A stretch of DNA of 64,000 nucleotides. Origin: Orientallactaga sibirica (taxonomy: Eukaryota > Chordata > Mammalia > Rodentia > Dipodidae). The stretch is taken from the NCBI GenBank assembly GCA_036365145.1, contig JAEOAD010000040.1, positions 11,410,501 through 11,474,500 of the forward strand, given 5' to 3'. Under the pieces are notes generated by a model that did no database searches, was not told the DNA's origin, and saw only the letters and a program-made list of their open reading frames with translations. The position numbers were made by a program, and so were the translations under genes. How positions within the stretch are numbered: the stretch's first letter is position 1; each line of letters starts with the position of its first letter. Below are positions 1 through 11,591 of this stretch, piece by piece.

Positions 1-59
1 ATTGCTGTCACCCTGGTAATATTTCTAAGAAAACACAAAGCCATTAAAACAAAGTAACT

Positions 60-345
60 CTGATACTTAAACTCTACCAAGTTCTATCAAAAGTGACCAC
101 TGGAGGGCTGCCTACTCTTCAGTAATTAACCCCCCACCATGATTAAGCAAGTGATCCTAATTAAAATCAGTGAGTGGGTCCAACAAATAATAAAAATACA
201 TAGAAATATATTGGGGGTCTAACTCAAAGGAGACGAATTTCAATGGGAAAGAAAGGAAGAAGAGGGAGAATACGTGGGGAGGAATGGGAACAAAATGCAC
301 TATAAGCATGTGTGAAAGTATCAAAAAATGGAATTAAAATTTAAA
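60..345 (+). mobile_element. L1 3' UTR-like fragment
   Basis: A purine-rich stretch with GGGAAAGAAAGGAAGAAGAGGG followed by a TATGTGTGAAAGTATCAAAA-like motif and an A/T-rich end. This order (purine-rich block, GTGTGAAAATNTCAAAAT motif, A-rich end) is typical of rodent LINE-1 3' UTR tails. No open reading frame remains. The left boundary is unclear. The family assignment is from remembered similarity only. Confidence 0.4.
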
Positions 346-510
346 AATGGACATCATGATGCAGAAATTTCTACATCTGCACACTTATAAGAATTTCTTG
401 GTAAGACTTTTAAGGACACAAATTCCATTATCAATTCCATTATCAATCAGGAGTTGCTGAGTGTCCCCATTCATGATAATACTATGACATTTGTATTTTA
501 TAAAATATTG

Positions 511-730
511 TATTTATTTATTCATTTATTTGAAAGAGAGACAGAGAAAGAGGCAGAGAGAGAAAGAGAAATAGAGAGAATAGGCACACCAGAGCCTCTA
601 GCCACTGCAAGTGAACTCCAGACATATGTGCCACCTTGTGCATCTGGCTTTATGTGGGTACTGGAGAATCAAACCTGGGTCCATGGGCTTTGCTGGCAAG
701 CACCTTAACAGCTAAGCCATCTCTCCAGCC
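511..730 (-). mobile_element. Dip-like tRNA-derived SINE
   Basis: This copy introduces the main SINE of the window. Read on the minus strand it has a tRNA-like head (GGCTGGAGAGATGGCTTAGC with an A-box-like TGGCTTAGC), a B-box-like GGTTCGATTCC near base 60, a middle with AGCCAGATGCACAAGGTGG and CATCTGGAGTTC, the landmark CCCATTCTCTCTC, a CT-rich tract and an AATAAA-rich end. It is non-coding and mobilised by L1 machinery. Here the head is at 730 and the T-rich end at 511. The 84-codon ORF across it is an artefact. Confidence 0.85.
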
Positions 731-3700
731 CTAAATCTGTACTATTACAAATTGTCTACACTGCTTCTAAGAGGCCTGAAAAAATTAAGAACACCTTGAG
801 ACTCATGGGAGAAATTAATATCTATATTCCTAATGATGCCATCTCTAATTCCTCTTATGAATCCTCAAATGTTAAAAGAAATGGTACATTTGAAAACATG
901 AAACACGTGAAACTAACTTATATTCTCTGGAATAGTATTTGATTCTTTTGCTTTTGAGTTGGATAGTTCACTCCCTTCTAAGGATAGCTAAGGTGATAGT
1001 GTTGTTCCACAAGTCAGAACCATCAGTGAGTCATCCTTAGGTGGCTTCTTAACAGTGGGGCCACTGGGACTGCCCTGGGTAGACACCTGGAGCAATGGGA
1101 GCAGCTTCAAGGATTTGTAGTAGTAGGTAGAGGGAATCATTAGAGAAGTGATTATTCCTGTGTTTGTACAACCATGATTTTTCTCTCTAGCTATACTGGC
1201 CCAAGGAAACTTGACTGTGAGATAATACAGTTAAGACTCTAATAAAATGTCTTATAGGCCTCTAAAATTAATATTAATATTAATTAATATAAGAAACTAA
1301 TTCAATTTTGCAAGGGAATTTATTTTTAATTTCCTGGATTAAGGTATTATAACTGAATTAGAAAAATGAAGTCATTAGAGAGACAACATGAGAAGCCTAA
1401 ATACATTCACTGCATAGTTTATCTTTCAAGTTTTGAGGCAGTCAAAATTCCTAAAATGAAGACTCACTTATGTTTATGACTTAAAAGACAACAATTTACA
1501 CACATTATCTTTTACTACCCAGAGAGCAAACTCATAGAAATAGACTTACATCTTTATGAGTTAAATATATTCAACTTTTAAATAGGACTATGGTAATCAA
1601 AGTGTTTAATTTATCCTCAGTTTCTACTCAAAATGTGGTTTTGTTCAATCTAAATAACATGTATCATCAATACCACATAAAAAGCAGATTAGAATCGTGG
1701 TGATACAGGGTCTTAGTTGTACTCCATGACCTTCTACTTTCCTTTATGCTGAGAATTTATGATAATACAAGAGTTGGATAAGTAATATAATTTTAATTTT
1801 AAAATAGCATTGTATAAAGAAATATTAATTACTTGTTCACAATTGATAATTCTGTATTAATGATATAGCAAAATTATGCTTTGAAGTTGGAAGAAGTCTC
1901 AGGAATCCTGTATGTGACTACCTGTAAACACATAACCTAATGGTCTAATTTCTAGGATCATTTTATTCTCCCTCATCTTACAAAACTATTTATATTTTAG
2001 GTAATCATTTATTTGATTTCATGGGCTAACAAATGATTTCAGCCTCATGTTCCCATCCCTTCTTGTTAAGTGTATGTTACATCTTTATCTATTTTTCTCA
2101 CATATATTAAAGAAGGTATTTCTCTATTTGGAAAACTAATTCATGTCTTCTCCATCAGTTGATGCTTGTAGTTTTTATACGAGATCTGTTTCATGAGTAG
2201 GCTGTCTGTAGGCTTTTCTTCAATCAAACATATGTATGTTCTCAAAATGCAACATGTAACTACCCAGACCCATAGCTAGTCTGTGACCAGCAGACCACCT
2301 CGGGCGTGACAGCAGTGCTGAGTGAACTCACATTGGAGCTGGTTTTGTCCCTTCGGTGGCAAAGTGAGAGAATCTGTATGCGCTGGGAACACTATGAAGA
2401 CAGAAACTTGCTGTATGCACCTTCCCTTAGTGTGTCTGTAACTTCCTAGAGAGGAATTTCTGTGTAAATGAAGAACCACATGGTAACTAGTCACCCAAGT
2501 GAATACAGTGAACTAAATGCTATAGCTATTGCCCTGAGAGAGCAGACTTTATAGTGTCCGATTCTGGTCACATATCTTTTAATTAAAAAGCAATAACCTC
2601 AGACCTTAATGTGCTTTCTGTGAACCTCTGTACTATTATCTTTAACCTGCAAATCATAGTAGTTTAGCTCCACTGAGTAGGAAGATTGTCCAAAACAAAA
2701 TATGTAAGAAGAATCAATAAATAGCCTTGTTTTCCTTTAGGTCATCCAGCTGAGTTGATCATTGTACAAGAAAAAAAAAAACTTTAAAATACAACAGTAC
2801 AATCTATACTCTTGATTATTTAGATATAGGAAAAAAAAGTACCTGTATTCATTAAATCAAAACATGAAACAGAAAAACTCAGAGGAAGGCTACCAATTTC
2901 AACCCAAGTGCTGTAGCCAATTGAAGGGACAGGAGATAGGTCGACAAAGGCTTCTGCTTCTTAATCTGTTTCCCAATAATGACTTCCTTCAAGATTCCTG
3001 AAAACTTAAATGAAGTTTAAAATGTCATTTTACTGTATTTGTCTGACTTTTTAATTCATTTAACTGGACTGTGTATTGATTCCCATCCAAGGTTCTTTAT
3101 GGCAAATAGTGACTAATTGAAGTGCTTGAATTAAGCGATGAACCTGAAGAACTTCATCTCCCCAGGACCACTTTCATGGGATATTCTGAGGGAGAAAGGA
3201 AAGAAATAGTATTCTTAAAACTGATCATTTTTAGTTTCTACAATATATAATGTAGGAACTGAGCATTAACATAATGCAAGGAAAAATACAGCAACATAGT
3301 ATTGGTGGAAAAGTAAGAGTCCAACCCAGAACTTGAGTGCTAGGTGTGAATAGCATCACCCCTTATAGCTACTGGGCCTTGGCATGAGGTGGCAGTGGGT
3401 ACCACGGACTCTGAGAGCCAACATTGCCAACCTCCAAGTCTGGTAGATTTAAGTTAAACTTCAGAAGTGATTGACAACACTTGAATAATTTTTGCATAGG
3501 CAAACTGGGGCAATTTCAAAAGCAGAACTAACTAAACCAGACACTTTGTGGTCTATGTTATTAATTCCTATTTCCAATGAGCTTGTGTACAATGAAGTAG
3601 AGTTTGTTTAACATTGTACATCTAATTTGTACCATTGCACAAGGTTCACCAAATGTATGACCAAGAGCCAGCGTTAATAATAAAATGCATTAAATACAAT

Positions 3701-3734
3701 CCCTGTCTTTCAGACTTTGATCTCCATGTCTCGA
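731..3734. other. No recognisable gene or repeat
   Basis: AT-rich DNA in which I recognise no gene or interspersed repeat. There is a short ATTAATATTAATATTAATTAATAT stretch near 1268-1290. A locally GC-richer pocket at about 2270-2450 holds a 72-codon minus-strand ORF with no recognisable domain. Old diverged repeats could be missed by eye. Confidence 0.5.
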
Positions 3735-3966
3735 CTTATTTTTTATTTTTTAATTAGTTACGGACATACTCAGTGTGTAAACAGCACACGTTGGTACCAT
3801 GCTTAGCCTCCTCCCCGTCCTCCCCCCTCTGAAGGGACCGCCCTCATTGGGGATTGTGGGTCATGCATTGTGGGAGCAGCCATCAGTTATGGGGAAGAGG
3901 CAATGTCTCTGTGCATAATGTCCCAACTTGTGGCTCTAACGATTTTTCTGCCCCCTCTTCCATGAA
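3735..3966 (-). mobile_element. L1 3' UTR-like fragment (antisense)
   Basis: This segment shares an ordered series of motifs with 10085-10720: TTAATTA, ACATAC/CATATG, GTTGGTACCAT, a CCTCCCCGTCC-like block, GGGATT, then TTGTGGCTCT and CCCCTCTTCCA. On the minus strand the landmarks (AAGAGGGGGG, AAGAATATAAGAGCCAC in the sister copy) resemble rodent L1 3' UTRs. A B1 has inserted at its right side (3981-4142). A 60-codon ORF spanning the junction is not a gene. Confidence 0.5.
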
Positions 3967-3980
3967 TCTCAATGTCCTTT

Positions 3981-4142
3981 TTTTGTTTTGTTTTGTTTTG
4001 TTTTTTGACGTAGGGTCTCACTCTAGCCCAGTCTGACCTGGAATTCACTCTGTATTCTCAGGGTGACCTCAAACTCATGGTGATCTTCCTACCTCTGCTT
4101 CCCGAGTGCTGGGATTAAAGGCATGTGCCATCACTCCCAGCC
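3981..4142 (-). mobile_element. B1 SINE
   Basis: On the minus strand this is a 7SL-derived B1 monomer ending in a (CAAAA)n tail, seen here as (TTTTG)n. Landmarks on the plus strand are GACCTGGAATTCACTCTGTA and GAGTGCTGGGATTAAAGGC. Target duplications are 3967-3980 (TCTCAATGTCCTTT) and 4143-4156 (TCTCAATGTCTTTT), one mismatch. Confidence 0.93.
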
Positions 4143-4156
4143 TCTCAATGTCTTTT

Positions 4157-4944
4157 TAATGCCAACAACCAATGCAACAAAAATACATGCATAGCTGATT
4201 TTATTCTCTCACTCTAGCACTGGAAAAATTGTCTGTGAACTTCTTTATATATTTTAAACATGTTCTCCAAATTATTCGGGAATCTCTTATTTTTCAACCA
4301 GGAGGTAAGTGAAGAAGAAAGTAAGTTAATACGTAGTAAGTAAGAAAATAAGTTAATACAGAGATAAGGCAAAAAGGTATTATGCTGTGAACTTTACACT
4401 ACTCGAGCAGAGACTGTAGCCCATTACAAAAGAGCATTCTAAACAGACATGAGGCCAGGCTTAAGCCACAGCAACACACACATATACACACTAATTGGTA
4501 CAACAAAAAGAGAAGAAAAATCTTCGCTCATAGGATCACAATTTAATTTGATTATCCACTTAAATTAACCAAGAAAGATGGCAGCATCAGCCAGGGGAAT
4601 ATCTCGAAGTAGAATATGGGAAAGGAGAGTCAAAAGCATGTTTTGGAAATCTATATCCATCAATATTAAGCCCCCTAAGATGCATATACTCAGACAAAAA
4701 AAAAAATAGATCCACCAGAGAAGTACATTCTGCTGATGGGTAAAGATATTTCAGTCATTTCCATGACCTTGAAATATTTCTACTGTAGACTATTTACCCT
4801 TTTAGCTCAATTTTCAACAAGCAACATTATAATTGCTAAATTTCATTTTTTTATTGACAGCTTTCTTAATTGTAGACAATATCCCATGGTACTTCCCTCC
4901 CTCTCCCCACTTTCCCTTTTGAAACTCCACTCTCCATCATATAC
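4157..4944. other. No recognisable gene or repeat
   Basis: AT-rich DNA with two GTAAGTTAATA-like near-repeats around 4320-4360 and an 11-bp A run near 4697. The 107-codon ORF that starts at 4736 runs into the next SINE and shows no domain, so I do not call a gene. Confidence 0.45.
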
Positions 4945-5080
4945 CCTAATACATATATGTATATTTGAGAGACAGCAGAGACAAAGGGAGAGAGAGGGAG
5001 AGAGGCAGAAAGTGGGCAGGGAGAATGGGCATGCCAGAGCCTCTAGCCACTATAAATGAACTCCAGATGCATGAGCCACC
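4945..5080 (-). mobile_element. Dip-like SINE, head lost
   Basis: The 3' half of a Dip-like SINE is present (AATGGGCATGCCAGAGCC, TGAACTCCAGATGCATG in plus-strand reading), but it stops at GAGCCACC. The tRNA-like head expected on the right is absent and the sequence runs straight into a TATG/TA microsatellite. Confidence 0.75.
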
Positions 5081-5132
5081 ATATGTGTATATGTATGTAT
5101 GTATGTATGTGAGTGTATGTGTGTGTATGTAT

Positions 5133-5196
<64 letters not shown>

Positions 5197-5202
5197 ATGT
5201 AT
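5081..5202. repeat. (TATG)n / (TA)n microsatellite
   Basis: A compound simple repeat: TATG and TGTG units at 5081-5142, then an almost pure TA tract to about 5187, then TATG again. It takes the place of the missing half of the adjoining SINE. ORFs in several frames across it only encode low-complexity Tyr/Ile/Val/Cys runs. Confidence 0.95.
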
Positions 5203-5360
5203 AAATCAGTGTGGGAGACTCTAGGTCCAATCCTCATAAGCATTAAGTAAAATAATATTGTCAAATGTTTGTCACTGAAGAGATACCTTTGACCTTAGGA
5301 AGAAACTATTTGGCCTTCTGGATTGCACATCTCTCTCCTGTAAATTTAACAAGAACATTT

Positions 5361-5570
5361 GGTCTGTAGCGATGACTTAGGGATTAAGTCACTTGCCTGC
5401 AAAGCCAAAGGACCCAAGTTCAATTCTGCAGTGCCCATGCAAAGCCAGATGTACAAGGTGGTGCAAGCGTCTGGAGTTTCCTTGCAGTGGCTAGAGGCCC
5501 TGGCATGCCCATTTTCCCTCCCTATCTATCTGCCTCTCTCTCTTCCAAATAAGTAAAATATAAAAGAATA
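5361..5570 (+). mobile_element. Dip-like SINE
   Basis: A plus-strand copy with a diverged head (GGTCTGTAGCGATGACTTAG). The middle (CCTGCAAAGCCAAAGGACCC, CTAGAGGCCCTGGCATGCCC) and the CT-rich end are well kept. The internal 65-codon ORF is spurious. Confidence 0.85.
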
Positions 5571-5932
5571 TTTAATTGTCTTCATGTTGGCTGAGGAAAA
5601 TCAGATTATCAAGAATCTCCATCACAAAGTAATGTCCCTCTATAAAACCTCTTGTTGTCAATCCAAATGCTAGACAAATTTCCCTCAGCTCTTCTTCTTT
5701 ATAAACCTCAATTTGAATGCAGTTAGAAAGATGGCTTTTCCTATGAAAATTAAAAGATAATTATTTACATATCTTTGACCATCTGTGTATTTAACTGTCT
5801 TCCACTCTGTAATCTGCTACAGTTCAATTAATTATATTCAGCCTCTAATTCTTCCAGGAAAGAAGGTGTATTTTGACACACCAAGATGAAAGAAACAGTC
5901 TTCTGAGAAAGTGACAAGAAACAGGGGCTGGA

Positions 5933-6176
5933 GAGATGGCTTAGTGGTTAAGGTGCTTTCTGGCAAGGCCAAAGAACCCAGGTTCAATTCCCTAATACAC
6001 ATGCAAGCCAGGTACACAAGGTGGCGCATGCATCTGGAGTTCATTTGTAGTGGCTAGAAGCTCTGGCATGCTCATTCTCCCCCCAATATCTGCTTCTCTC
6101 TTTCTCTCTTTCTCTCCTCCTTTCCTTCTGATGTCTCACAAATTAAAGAAATCAAATAAAATATTTTTTAAAAAAT
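5933..6176 (+). mobile_element. Dip-like SINE
   Basis: Complete plus-strand copy from GGGGCTGGAGAGATGGCTTAG to a CT-rich tract, an AAATTAAAGAAATCAAATAAA end and an A-rich tail. No clear target duplication seen. Confidence 0.88.
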
Positions 6177-6378
6177 AGAAAGACAAAAATGGAGACATAA
6201 AGAAGGGGGCCAATTATGAAATTGTAGTGTTGGGATAAAAGATGAGGGATATGAGTGAAAATTGCATAAGGCTACACAATAAATAGATCCCAAGCTACAG
6301 AAGATCTTGAATGGCATATTCAATACTTAGGGGCCACGTGCATACTATAGAAGTGTGTTTGTTAAATTTCTTATACCT

Positions 6379-6503
6379 AGGACTGGAGAGATGACTCAAT
6401 GGTTAAAGAAGTTTGCTTATAAAGCCTGCTGACCTTAGTTCAATGGTCCAGCCATATAAAGCCAGCAGGTCTTCATTTGTACTTATAGAAACCCTGGCAC
6501 AGC

Positions 6504-6534
<31 letters not shown>
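6379..6534 (+). mobile_element. B2-superfamily SINE, diverged, with (CA)n tail
   Basis: The head GGACTGGAGAGATGACTCAA is B2-like and the middle retains AGCCAGCAGGTCTTCATTTG. It then passes through CCCTGGCACAGCC into a (CA)n tract at about 6504-6532 instead of a CT-rich end. Either an older member or one whose end was replaced by the microsatellite. Confidence 0.65.
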
Positions 6535-6535
<1 letters not shown>

Positions 6536-6796
6536 TTTTCAAAGAAATATTAAGAGGTATGTAACATGGAATACTGAGAAAGTTGAGAAAGCAATGCAGT
6601 ACACAACACATATTTAGAGATAGAGTTGGGAAGGAGTGACCAGAACAAGAAATATGGAATTCTTAGGTTTTCAAATTGATGTTAAAATATGAAAGTAAAA
6701 AAAAAAAACATTGAATGTATTATACATCTAAGTACTGTCTGCTCATCTCTTGCCTTCCCTTATACAACATTGCTTCACTTTTGGTTCATGGTCTTT

Positions 6797-6984
6797 GTAT
6801 TTTTATTTATTTATTTGCAATGAGAGAGAGGAGGAGAACACACCAAGACCTCCTGCAACTGCAGACTGCAGACACATGAACTACTTTGTGAATATGCGTT
6901 TAGATGAGCACTGAGGAGTAGAACTCTGGCCATCAGGCTTTTCAAGCAAGTTCCTTTAACCACTGAGCAATCTCTCCAGGCCCC
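6797..6984 (-). mobile_element. Dip-like SINE, old copy
   Basis: A minus-strand copy, diverged in the middle. The TTTATTTATTTATTTG start and the ACTGAGCAATCTCTCCAGG head on the right identify it. Confidence 0.7.
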
Positions 6985-7797
6985 AAGTTATTTTTTGAAA
7001 GGGTAAGAGCAAGTCAAAATACTATGTAATGAAAAACCTTGAAGGTTTCCACAATCAAGAGGATTGATAAAAGAGGGATGTTTTCATAAGCACTGTTGAG
7101 AATATAAAGTGGTATTCGTTGTCATTCTCTACATAGATAAACAGCTGTTTGAAGACCATCAATGTATATGAAGCATTTGCCATAAAGACACGATGAACGA
7201 TGGACATTAGAATTGTGGATTTAAGGCCAGTTTTATGCTAGTAAACACTTTATCTTACAAAAAAAGTTGAATTTATATTTATTTTCCATGCTAAAAGATT
7301 ACCCATTTAACTGTTTTTATTTCTTCAGCAGTTTTTATCCCTACAAAGTTTATCGTACAAGACTTTTATGAGAACTTACTTATCATAAGTTAATAGAAAA
7401 CATCATTTATTATAAAAATTTAATATGTTCCTTACCATGTTCTATGAGATCATTGTTACCTTATTCAGTCAAAATAAATTTAATGATCACTTACACTGTT
7501 CTCACTCTGCCAGGTGTTAGAAACACATGGGGACTCAAGGAAGATGCTCCTTTCCCCCACAGAGCCTCATCAATATGACAATCATACAAAACAACATAAC
7601 TGCACATGAGGTAAGTGCTAGAAAATAAACAGTAGTAAGATGAAATCTTTTCTGAGAATCAAGAAAGACATCTCTGAGAAAGTGGCACTTTGACTTGAGA
7701 TGTGGAGGTCTTTATACCTTAACTGCACAAGAAACACTACCAACACCAACCAGCACATTCATCACATGACCATTATTGCATAATATCCCTCCATATT
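6985..7797. other. No recognisable gene; possible decayed repeat
   Basis: AT-rich DNA. At 7500-7620 the order CCAGGTGTTAGAAACACATGGGGACTC, CCTCATCAATATG and ACAACATAACTGCACATGAGG faintly recalls an old mammal-wide repeat, but I cannot assign a family. Confidence 0.35.
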
Positions 7798-7869
7798 TCT
7801 TTTTTTCATTCTTCCTTCCTTCCTTCCTTCCTTCCTTCCTTTCTTCCTTCCTTTCATTCTTTCTCCCTC

Positions 7870-7900
<31 letters not shown>

Positions 7901-7918
7901 CTCTTTCTTTCTTTCTTT
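7798..7918. repeat. (TTCC)n / (TTTC)n polypyrimidine tract
   Basis: About 120 bp of TTCC units followed by TTTC units, directly joined to the CT-rich end of the minus-strand SINE that follows. It probably grew from that SINE tail. ORFs of Lys/Arg/Glu or Ser/Phe/Leu across it are low-complexity artefacts. Confidence 0.95.
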
Positions 7919-8117
7919 GAGAGTGACAGATAGAGAGAGAAAGAGGCAGATAGATAGAGAATGGGGTGTGCCAGGGCCTCCAGTCACTGCAAACAAACTC
8001 CAGATGCATGTGCCACCTTTTGCATCGGGCTTATGTGGGTCCTGGGGAATCAAGCCTCAAACTAGGGTCCTTAAACTTCACAGGCAAGTGCTTAACCACT
8101 AAGCCATCTCTCCAGCC
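7919..8117 (-). mobile_element. Dip-like SINE
   Basis: Complete minus-strand copy; the head CTAAGCCATCTCTCCAGCC ends at 8117. It carries the variant CCTCAAACTAGGGTCCTTA around the B-box region, a short insertion shared with the copy at 51827-52046. Confidence 0.9.
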
Positions 8118-8291
8118 CTCTGTCTGGTCTTTATAAACACAGTGGTGACAAACAGACTATAAGCTGTTGTTGTCTGTGATAATAATGATGATGAGAAGAT
8201 ATAGATAAATGGATGGAAAGACAGACAGATAACCACTATAAACAGAATCTTTCAATTGGTGGAACTAATCTACCAATACAGTTGAGCTACC

Positions 8292-8301
8292 TAGATAGAT
8301 A

Positions 8302-8351
<50 letters not shown>
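8292..8351. repeat. (GATA)n microsatellite
   Basis: About 13 tandem GATA units with few interruptions, and imperfect GATA-rich sequence on both sides. Confidence 0.95.
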
Positions 8352-8355
<4 letters not shown>

Positions 8356-10084
8356 TATAATAGAGAGGCAGAAAGATGATAGGTATAGATAATTCCAGAA
8401 ATTAAAGTACACTTGGTAAAATACTCTAAGGTCCTAATAATGGCCAGTAGAGCTATGACAAATAAACAAGAAGAAAAATCTGGTGAAATTAGTTTGAAAA
8501 GTAGGAATAAGCCAGAGGTTACAGACTCTTGGATACATTTGGGGAATTTGTTTAAAAAGCAAGCCTAATGGGAAGTTACTGTAGTAATTATTCAGGGAGC
8601 TGGCACAGTGACTTCACTAGGAATAATGGAAATACATTTCAGGAGGAAAAATGGAGGTATATATATAGGTAAATACTCAAAAATAGTTTTTTTTTAATAG
8701 AATCATAGTCAAGCGATTATTACAATTGGAATGAGATCCAGTAGAAAGATGAAAGCTATGTCACCAGTCCCAGCATGTATGCTATAATTTGACCTCGCAT
8801 GGTACTTCCACTCACTTGCTGCATATTTCAAATCAAAAGCTCTTCATCAATGACCTGTGCACACTTCATATCCTCACCTCCTACTATACTTAAGAATTGT
8901 ATGATTTCATATCTCATGTGGAAACAGATCTGGTAAGAGCCACTAAATAATTGCACAGTTCACTAAATAATTTTCCGTCACCTTATGTCATATCTACACT
9001 ACATTTCAAAACTTTACCAATGATTTATTCAACAAAGGCATGTTCACTCAAACTATGAACTGTGTTTCTACTGGGTGGTATTCCCTGTAAGTTTCCCTAG
9101 TTATGTGAAAAGATACAGTTGAAATCAACAGTCATAAGAGAATTATATGAATAAATATAAGGTTTCCAGTAATATTATTTGTGTGAAAGTTACTAAGAAT
9201 TCATTGATTCATAGAATCTGCACTCATTATTTGACCATTATTGCATCACATCCCCCTCTATCATTGGCTGACCTTTGTCAGATTCCATCAGCTATATGTT
9301 ATATGCTTCATTTATTCATTTTTCTTATGTACATATTAAATTCATTGTGTGCTTTTCACTTCTTTCATAGTTTCACACAGGTGTATGCCATTGACTATTA
9401 CTTAGAGCAATGACTATTCTAGGGAATATTTTTAGAGGAAATTTAAAAATTATTCTTGAAAATGTTTGATTCTTTCTATGTTATGAAAATATCATTTTCA
9501 CAACGCTTTCTTATTTTCCTTTCCTAACCCTTAAAAAAAAATAAGTTCAGCCTTGATCTTTCCTTCCTTACATTGTCTGTGGCATATATTGGATTTGGAA
9601 GACAATGGATTTTAAACTTGGAAAGGTTCGATTTGCTTCCTAAGCTATCCAAGTTATATAGCAGTTGGTCTATGTGGAATACTTCCTGTTCCAAGAATCA
9701 AGTTCTCAAAATACACCAGAGGACTTGGTGTGGCTTTTTCATTAGTCAGCTGAAAAACAGTATCTTCCCCTTTCAAAACTCCTAATAGCGCCCCCCATCT
9801 ATCCTATACCTCCTTCCCACTGCTAATACATTTTCTAAGACAACTGCACATTATCCACAGCCCTATATTTTTATGCTGTCATTCACAAATTGAGATAAGA
9901 GAGGTTGGAGAGTGCTAAAGACAGACTGGTTTAGTCAACTAAATCTGTATTACTAACATCCGAATGTTAATGGAAGCTTTGTATTTGTTGAGTACTTCTG
10001 GATATTTCATCTTTGCTGAGTTAATACAAGAGATATTATAAATTAGATTTACAGGAGTTAGGGATCTTCCCTGTAACCAACTGT
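8352..10084. other. No recognisable gene or repeat
   Basis: AT-rich DNA without a recognisable interspersed repeat. ORFs of 88 codons (9147-9413) and 70 codons (9573-9785) show no domain and composition typical of AT-rich background, so neither is called. Confidence 0.45.
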
Positions 10085-10720
10085 TTTGTTTTTTTTTTAA
10101 TTAAGTAGAAACTTCGTATGGACACATCATATGTTGGTACCATCATTTCCTTCCTCCCTGTCCCCACTCCACTGAGGGCCCTCTTTTGTGGGATTACTGA
10201 TATTCACCATGTAGTTGTAGGTTGTGAGTTGTGAGAGCAGCAGTCTGCTATTTGGGGGAGGGCTATGTCTCAGGATATTCCCTCCCACCCTGTGGCTCTT
10301 ATATTCTTTCCCCCCTCCTCTTCCACAAACTTCCCTGAGCCTTGGTGGGTGTGCTTTAATTCTACCTGAGTGTTGAGTTCTCAGCTGCTTCTGGATTTCC
10401 GATTTGGTGCATTCTGAGTATCTTCTGCCTCTATCTGCATCACCCTGGCCCAGGTTATCAACTTTTATTAGCAGTTTTGTGCAGACAGGTGATCATGGAG
10501 TACACATAAAGCATCAACAGCTCGTGGGTTTACATCACAGTTCTTAAGTCTAGCACCAAACATGTGGTACCCAGTAGCACCAAACATGTGGTACCCGGGT
10601 GCACAGATGGGGGCTCTAGTTGAGGTGTGTAGTCTCCTCACCTACATGGAAGGGGGTATTTGAGTGATGAAACATTTCTGTTCCTCTTAGACACAAATTA
10701 CAACATTCTGTGACATCTCT
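10085..10720 (-). mobile_element. L1 3' UTR fragment (antisense)
   Basis: Read on the minus strand it runs through AAGAGGAGGGGGGAAAGAA, ATAAGAGCCACAGGGTGGG, TGCTGCTCTCACAACTCAC and GATGGTACCAACATATG to an A-rich end at 10085-10099. This series resembles the 3' UTR of rodent L1 elements. A shorter relative is at 3735-3966. No ORF2 remnant is recognised within it. Confidence 0.6.
10552..10596. repeat. 24-bp tandem duplication
   Basis: AGCACCAAACATGTGGTACCC occurs at 10552-10572 and again at 10576-10596, an exact repeat with a 24-bp period inside the L1-derived stretch. Confidence 0.95.
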
Positions 10721-11048
10721 AGAGAGCCACGCCCCATTAATCTATAGATCTCAGACTTGTTTGCCCTGAGCCAAACTAGATAATTAGGTACGTAGTGACA
10801 AAGACATTTCATCGTCGGATGCTATTCCTGCTAGCAAAAACAATTAGGTTATTTTCACCAGATATGTCCTTGGCTTCTTTACATTGAGATCAGGCTTCAT
10901 CTTGCCTCCCCAACCCACAAATTCTCTATCTTTCTCATTCCCTACTTGTCAAGTGAGTAAATAGATGATAGGCCTATTGTTCAGTCCATTTTCTTCCAAG
11001 TTATAACAGTAACTTGGAGATAAGTAAATTTTCTTGTTATATTGTTAT

Positions 11049-11280
11049 TGCAGTCAGGTTCACATTGCTGGCAGAAATCATCTGACCAAAAGCAGCTTTT
11101 GGAAAAAAAAAAAAAAAAAAAGGTTTATTTTGGCAAGGGGAAACGGGCTACAATACCCATATGCCCACCCCCAACAATACACTGCCTCAAGGAGGTGTTA
11201 ATTCCCAAATTTCCATCAGCTGGGAACCTAGCATTCAGAATGCCTAAGTTCATGGGAGACACATGAATCAAACCACTGCA
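11049..11280 (-). mobile_element. MaLR-type LTR, internally shortened
   Basis: Minus-strand LTR of the ERVL-MaLR type (ORR1-like). Landmarks are TGACCAAAAGCAGCTTTTGG, GGTTTATTTTGGC and the end CATGAATCAAACCACTGCA. A 19-bp A tract near 11102-11120 lies inside. It is shorter than the other LTRs in the window, so an internal part has been lost. Confidence 0.7.
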
Positions 11281-11302
11281 ATTGCCAATAGAATTACTTT
11301 TT

Positions 11303-11553
11303 TTGAGAGAGAGAGAGACAGAGAGAGAGGGAGAGGAAGACAGATAGAGATGGGCGCACCAGCAGCCTCTCAGCTGCTGCAAATGAAATCCAGATGTGTG
11401 CGCCCCCTTGTGGTCAAGTGCAGCATTACGCCCTTGCGTCACTTTGCATCTGGCTAAACGTGGGACCTGGAGATTGAAACCGCTGGAGATTGGAACCAGC
11501 GTTCTTAGGCTTAGGAGGCAGGCGCCTTAACTGCTAAGCCATCTCTCCAGCCC
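11303..11553 (-). mobile_element. Long-form Dip-like SINE
   Basis: A longer relative of the common SINE. It keeps the same head (GCTAAGCCATCTCTCCAGCC) and CT-rich end but has an extra internal block, which reads on the plus strand GGTCAAGTGCAGCATTACG then CCCTTGCGTCACTTTGC. It also has a 16-bp tandem duplication over the B-box region (11467-11482 and 11483-11498). Target duplications are perfect: TAGAATTACTTTTT at 11289-11302 and 11554-11567. It closely matches the copy at 60371-60627. Confidence 0.92.
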
Positions 11554-11591
11554 TAGAATTACTTTTTGAAATCATGTTCCTAGTTAGTTTA

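Noticed and set aside
4736..5059. 107-codon ORF with hydrophobic start
   Set aside because: Its second half is a SINE in antisense, and the first half lacks a known family.
8292..8351. CRISPR-like regular repeats
   Set aside because: The GATA array and similar tracts are simple microsatellites with no spacers, and the genome is mammalian.
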